From Ustilaginoidea virens (Eukaryota > Ascomycota > Sordariomycetes > Hypocreales > Clavicipitaceae), in NCBI RefSeq assembly GCF_000687475.1, contig NC_057320.1, positions 3,658,001-3,722,000 of the forward strand: 64,000 nucleotides of DNA, written 5' to 3'. The notes under the pieces are model-generated. The model was not told the origin of the DNA and made no database searches. It saw only the letters and a list, made by a program, of their open reading frames with translations. Below, in pieces: positions 60,711 to 64,000 of the stretch; the stretch's first letter is position 1; each line of letters opens with the position of its first letter. The translations under genes and the position numbers were made by a program.

Positions 60711-61740
60711 GATACAGAATATCAGAAGCTATTATAATTAGCCGGCATTTGGCATGTACGGCTAGGGCATATAGGTATTTAACTACTTAAAAAGACCTGT
60801 GCTAATACCCCTGGTCTACCTAACCTTAATAAGGTTAAAGATGCTGATTTTCGCTGCCTAGCCTGTATTCAGGCTAAGAAGGTTAGAAGACCTTCTAAAG
60901 ATGCAATACCTAATCCAGCTAAATGCCTGGATATTATAGAAGGTGATACTTTTGCTATATCACCTATGCTATATAACAAACGACCTGTTGCCCTTATATT
61001 AGTGGACAGAAAATCCCGATTTCGTTGGCTTTACTTACTGCCTAATAGGGAAGGCACTATTGTATTTAAAGCATTACAGAGCTTTATACAGAGCCTATAG
61101 GTCAGATATGGTAAAACGCCTGTTGAATTCTACTATGATGGTGGAAATGAAATCAATAAAATGCTTAGTGATTGGCTTGTCGAACAGGGTATAACTTTTA
61201 ATATATCTTGCCCCTATATTCACGAATAAAATGGCCTAGCTGAGCGCTCTATTAGGATTATAGCTGATAGGCTACGTGCTACTATGGCCTGGTCAAGGCT
61301 ACCATCTAACCTCTGGTCTGCTGTAATTACTGGCGTTGTTATGCTAGTAAATATAACAGCTGTTACTAATAGACCTTCTAGCCCCTATCAGGAGCTACTA
61401 AAGGATTATAACCATATTACGCCGGAGTACTACCCTGATCTTATTAACCTTAGGGCTATTGGAGCAGCTATTAAAGTGCTTATACCACATGAAAGGCGTG
61501 TAAAAAGCCGCAAATTAGCGCCCCGTACCGAGCCTGGTAGGCTCCTTGCCACTCTAGGTAATAATACTTACCTGGTCTACCTTCTAAAGAAGAAGGTTGT
61601 TATTAAAACAACTTTTATTACCTTTATTCATCAAAATGAAGGTATAGGCCCTATTTCTAATGGCCTAGAAGGAGACTTTAATAGAGGGCAAAATACAGAT
61701 TCAGAGGGGATATCTAGCAGTAAAGAACCTACTATTTTAC

Positions 61741-61859
61741 TAGATGACCTTGAAAGCATTTCTGACCCTACTAACCTTACTAGCATTACTAACACTAATG
61801 CTATACCGGATGACCTAGAAAGCATGCCGGACTCTACTAATTTTACTAGCGTTATTAAT
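61741..61859 (+). repeat. 66-base in-frame duplication at the integrase tail of I
   Basis: Units begin at GATGACCTTGAAAGCAT (61743) and GATGACCTAGAAAGCAT (61809), 66 bases apart. J has one copy. The second unit is cut by the start of the 3' LTR. Confidence 0.8.
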
Positions 61860-62601
61860 TGTTAAAATCCTATAGTAGCCTACTAGGCTGCTGGCCTAAT
61901 GCCCTACTGGCTTACTGACCTTCTAGTCCTTATACCGCCTCTTGGACTTACGGTAGTCTTACCAACCTTAGGCCTTTGCCTTTTACCTTAGGATTTTCAG
62001 TGGATTATTTACTGTATATCAAGTAAGGTAGGCCTTATTAAAAAAAAGGTGTGGCATTGCTAAATTAGCGTGGTGGGCCTACTAGTGTGGTGGCGGCCTA
62101 CTAGTGTGGTGGCTAGTCCACGAGTGTGGTGGGTAGTCACTAGCGTGGTGGTTAGTCACTAGCGTGGTGGCTAATTACTAGTGTGGTGGTTAGGGTGGTT
62201 GGAAAGGCTGGATATAGTGGGGCTGCTGATGTATTATATACGTGGCATAGCGAGCATTACGGGGAGCTTTCTTACTGGCTACCTTGGATGCCTGGGCCCA
62301 CCCCTCCTTCGTGTATATATAGGATAGCTTTTCCCCTTCTTTCTAGATAGTAGAAGGGTAGCACAATCGAGTCTGTTAATGCACTATATGCCTCTTAACT
62401 TCTTACCTTCCCTGCGTTTTCTGGTTATCTTATATTTGCCTTGCCTTTACACTTGCCCTGCTTTATAGCACTTGTATAGTCTTAGGACTTGGTGAAAAAT
62501 CTAGTATTATACTAAGATTAGTTCACAGGTCGCAGACAGTCTTGTGCCATCTAGCTAGCTAGTAAGGCTCTGCTTTTATAGTGACCTTGAGAATTGCAAT
62601 A
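61860..62601 (+). repeat. 3' LTR of Copia I (742 bp)
   Basis: TGTTAAAATCC to TTGCAATA, followed by ATAAT (62602-62606). No purine-rich tract precedes it: the bases before are GCGTTATTAAT. Confidence 0.94.
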
Positions 62602-63680
62602 ATAATATATCGTAAGATTAGTTATTTAAGGTTTAGAGATAGGTAATAGACCTTATAGATAAAAGATAAATCTATACAAGTTCCTTATTAATAGTAGTAT
62701 TAGTCCTACTTATAAGAAAAGCAAATAGTAGATAGTATTTTTATATAGATTACTAGGCCCTAAATAAGGTTATAGTATAGGATTGGTATCCCCTTCCCTT
62801 AATTAAAGAGATATTATACTCTCTATCCTAAGCGAAGTAGTTTATAAAGGTAGATATCTATACTATATTCTATAAGATCTATATTACTAAAGGCGATAAA
62901 TACCTAATTGCGTTTTAGACTTATTTCAGTCTTTTTAAATAGTTAGTAACCCCCTTTAGTCTAACTGGGGCCCCTATAATATTCTAGCGATATATTAATA
63001 GGGCCTTACGGGATTTATTAGGGGATTTTACTACTATTTACCTAAATAATATTTTGGTCTATACTAGAGGCTTATAGAAGGAATATAGAGACTATATTAG
63101 GGTTATCTTTAGGCGCCTATAAGATGCCGGCCTAAATCTAGATCTAGATAAAATACGATTTTATAATAAAGGAGGTATACTACCTTAGCTATATTATAAT
63201 AGTAGGAAAAGAGATCTATCTAGACCCTAAGAAGATTAAAGTAATCTAAGAGTAAAAAGCCCCTATAAAATTATAAAGTATTTAGAACTTTTTAGGGTTT
63301 ATAAACTTCTATTGAACTTTTCCTACCTAATTAAGCCCTTAGTGTAATTAATATAGAAGGGTATCCCCTTTTAATAACTTAAAAAAGGAAGAAAAGGCTT
63401 TTTAAGCGCTTAAATAATACTTTATTTTATCCCTAATCTTTACCTAATAGGACCTTAAGAAGGAAATAATCTTTAAGGCGGATAGCTTTAGTATAGCTAT
63501 AAGTAGCTATTTCTCCTAGATTAAAGAGGATAAAATACTCTACCTAATTGCATACTACTTAGTATAGCTTTTAAAAGCTAAATAAAATTATACTATCTAT
63601 AATACGGAGCTATTTATTGTTATCTTATACCTTAAGATATAGTCGGCTAAACTCTATTTTATTACCGCCCTATTTATAAT
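62602..63680 (+). pseudogene. Gypsy K: reverse transcriptase and RNase H
   Basis: Continues K after I and is collinear with about 20545-21620 of D. Reverse transcriptase shows FSLTGAPIIF-like sequence near 62950 and YLNNILVYT near 63040, again Asn-Asn at the catalytic pair, then a LDPKKIK segment near 63220 and the start of RNase H to 63680. Stops and small indels are dense. Ends at an LTR. Confidence 0.82.
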
Positions 63681-64000
63681 TGTTGCAATTCTGAGGGTAA
63701 ATATAAAGTGAAGCCGGTATAAGGCAAGACAGATATAAATAACCAGAAACGCAGGAAAGGTAAAAAGAATTAAGAGGCATGCAGTGTATTAATAGACTCG
63801 ATTGTGCTACCCTTCTATTATCTAGAAAGAAAGGGAAAAAGCTATCCTAAATATATCTAAGAGAGAGGGTAGGCCCAGGCATCCAAGGTAGCCAGTAAGA
63901 GAGCTCCTCGTAATACCCATTATACCACGATATATCCAGTCTTACCATATATTTAAAAATAAGGTCTGATACGTCATATTAAGCCTTACCAAATATTTTA
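63681..64000 (-). repeat. Partial Copia LTR of the I/J type at the right edge
   Basis: Begins TGTTGCAATTCTGAGGG on the plus strand and matches the start of the J LTR in the same orientation. It lacks about 125 bp present in J (R-U5 part) and is more diverged. Its left flank is Gypsy K, not a primer binding site, so it is either a solo LTR or the 3' LTR of a minus-strand element beyond the window. Confidence 0.75.

Larger units (their letters stand above)
58743..61859 (+). pseudogene. Copia I gag-protease-integrase polyprotein
   Basis: One frame from ATG 58743 to the 3' LTR, interrupted by ten stops (59544, 59553, 59556, 59631, 59850, 59865, 60735, 60780, 61098, 61227) and no frameshift. Those that can be compared are Gln in J. 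Gag is 58743 to about 59870; its first 268 codons are open. Protease reads LLYNTGSTCHIVNN near 60020-60060. Integrase has WHVRLGH with CLACIQAK (60750-60880), VDRKSRFRWL near 61002, YYDGGNE near 61130, NGLAERS near 61231 with the catalytic Glu retained, and a KLAPRTEPGRLL tail near 61512. The protein runs into the 3' LTR. Confidence 0.92.
57246..62601 (+). mobile_element. Copia I, LTR-bounded element lacking RT and RNase H
   Basis: 5,356 bp, with LTRs of 744 and 742 bp, a half-tRNA primer binding site, and ATAAT duplications at 57241-57245 and 62602-62606. The interior has only leader, Gag, protease and integrase; the 3' LTR starts right after the integrase tail. Relative to J the reverse transcriptase, RNase H and polypurine tract are missing. 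Confidence 0.93.

Noticed and set aside
1..64000. Host genes, defence or biosynthetic systems
   Set aside because: Every stretch with recognisable protein signal belongs to a retrotransposon. I found no residual single-copy gene.

Overview
This window looks like a transposon graveyard from a filamentous ascomycete (Pezizomycotina). I can support no host gene, tRNA, rRNA or CRISPR array. Almost all of the 64 kb can be assigned to long terminal repeat (LTR) retrotransposons and one LINE. The copies carry transition changes concentrated in CpA/TpG (to TpA), and most in-frame stops lie where Gln (CAA/CAG) or Trp (TGG) codons are expected. That is the signature of repeat-induced point mutation (RIP). 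The fungal assignment rests on this signature, on a chromodomain-bearing Ty3/Gypsy element, on a Tad-like LINE reverse transcriptase, and on Ty1/Copia elements primed by a half initiator tRNA-Met. I cannot name the species.

Layout, with letters used throughout. Copia A (minus, 1-5680, cut by the left edge) sits in Gypsy F (minus). F runs to 44495 and is split by A, by the outer Copia C (6736-35483), by Copia G (35587-41409) and by solo LTR H (41690-42440). F itself lies inside Copia B (plus, visible 44496 to about 46605). Outer C contains an inner copy of its own family (7687-14959), a complete chromovirus Gypsy D (18268-25608) and a complete Copia E (27837-34764). Five-base target-site duplications support inner C (CCTAT), outer C (AAGAG/AAGGG), D (AAGGA), E (GTAAT), G (TTTAT), H (ATATT) and I (ATAAT), so the insertion order can be read as B, F, outer C, then inner C, D and E.

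The right third holds a LINE fragment (about 46606-50498), a truncated minus-strand Copia J with its 5' LTR (50499-56042), a leader plus LTR of a D/F-like Gypsy L (56043-56644), and a diverged plus-strand Gypsy K (56645-57245 and 62602-63680). K is split by Copia I (57246-62601), an LTR-bounded element that lacks reverse transcriptase and RNase H. A partial LTR reaches the right edge.

The polyproteins follow standard orders: Gag, protease, integrase, reverse transcriptase, RNase H for Copia; Gag then protease, reverse transcriptase, RNase H, integrase, chromodomain for Gypsy D. All are disabled by stops. E, inner C, I and J keep one common reading frame over most or all of their length, so their decay is nearly pure point mutation. 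The least explained stretch is the 1.9 kb between the chromodomain and the 3' LTR of D, which shows a possible antisense coding region.
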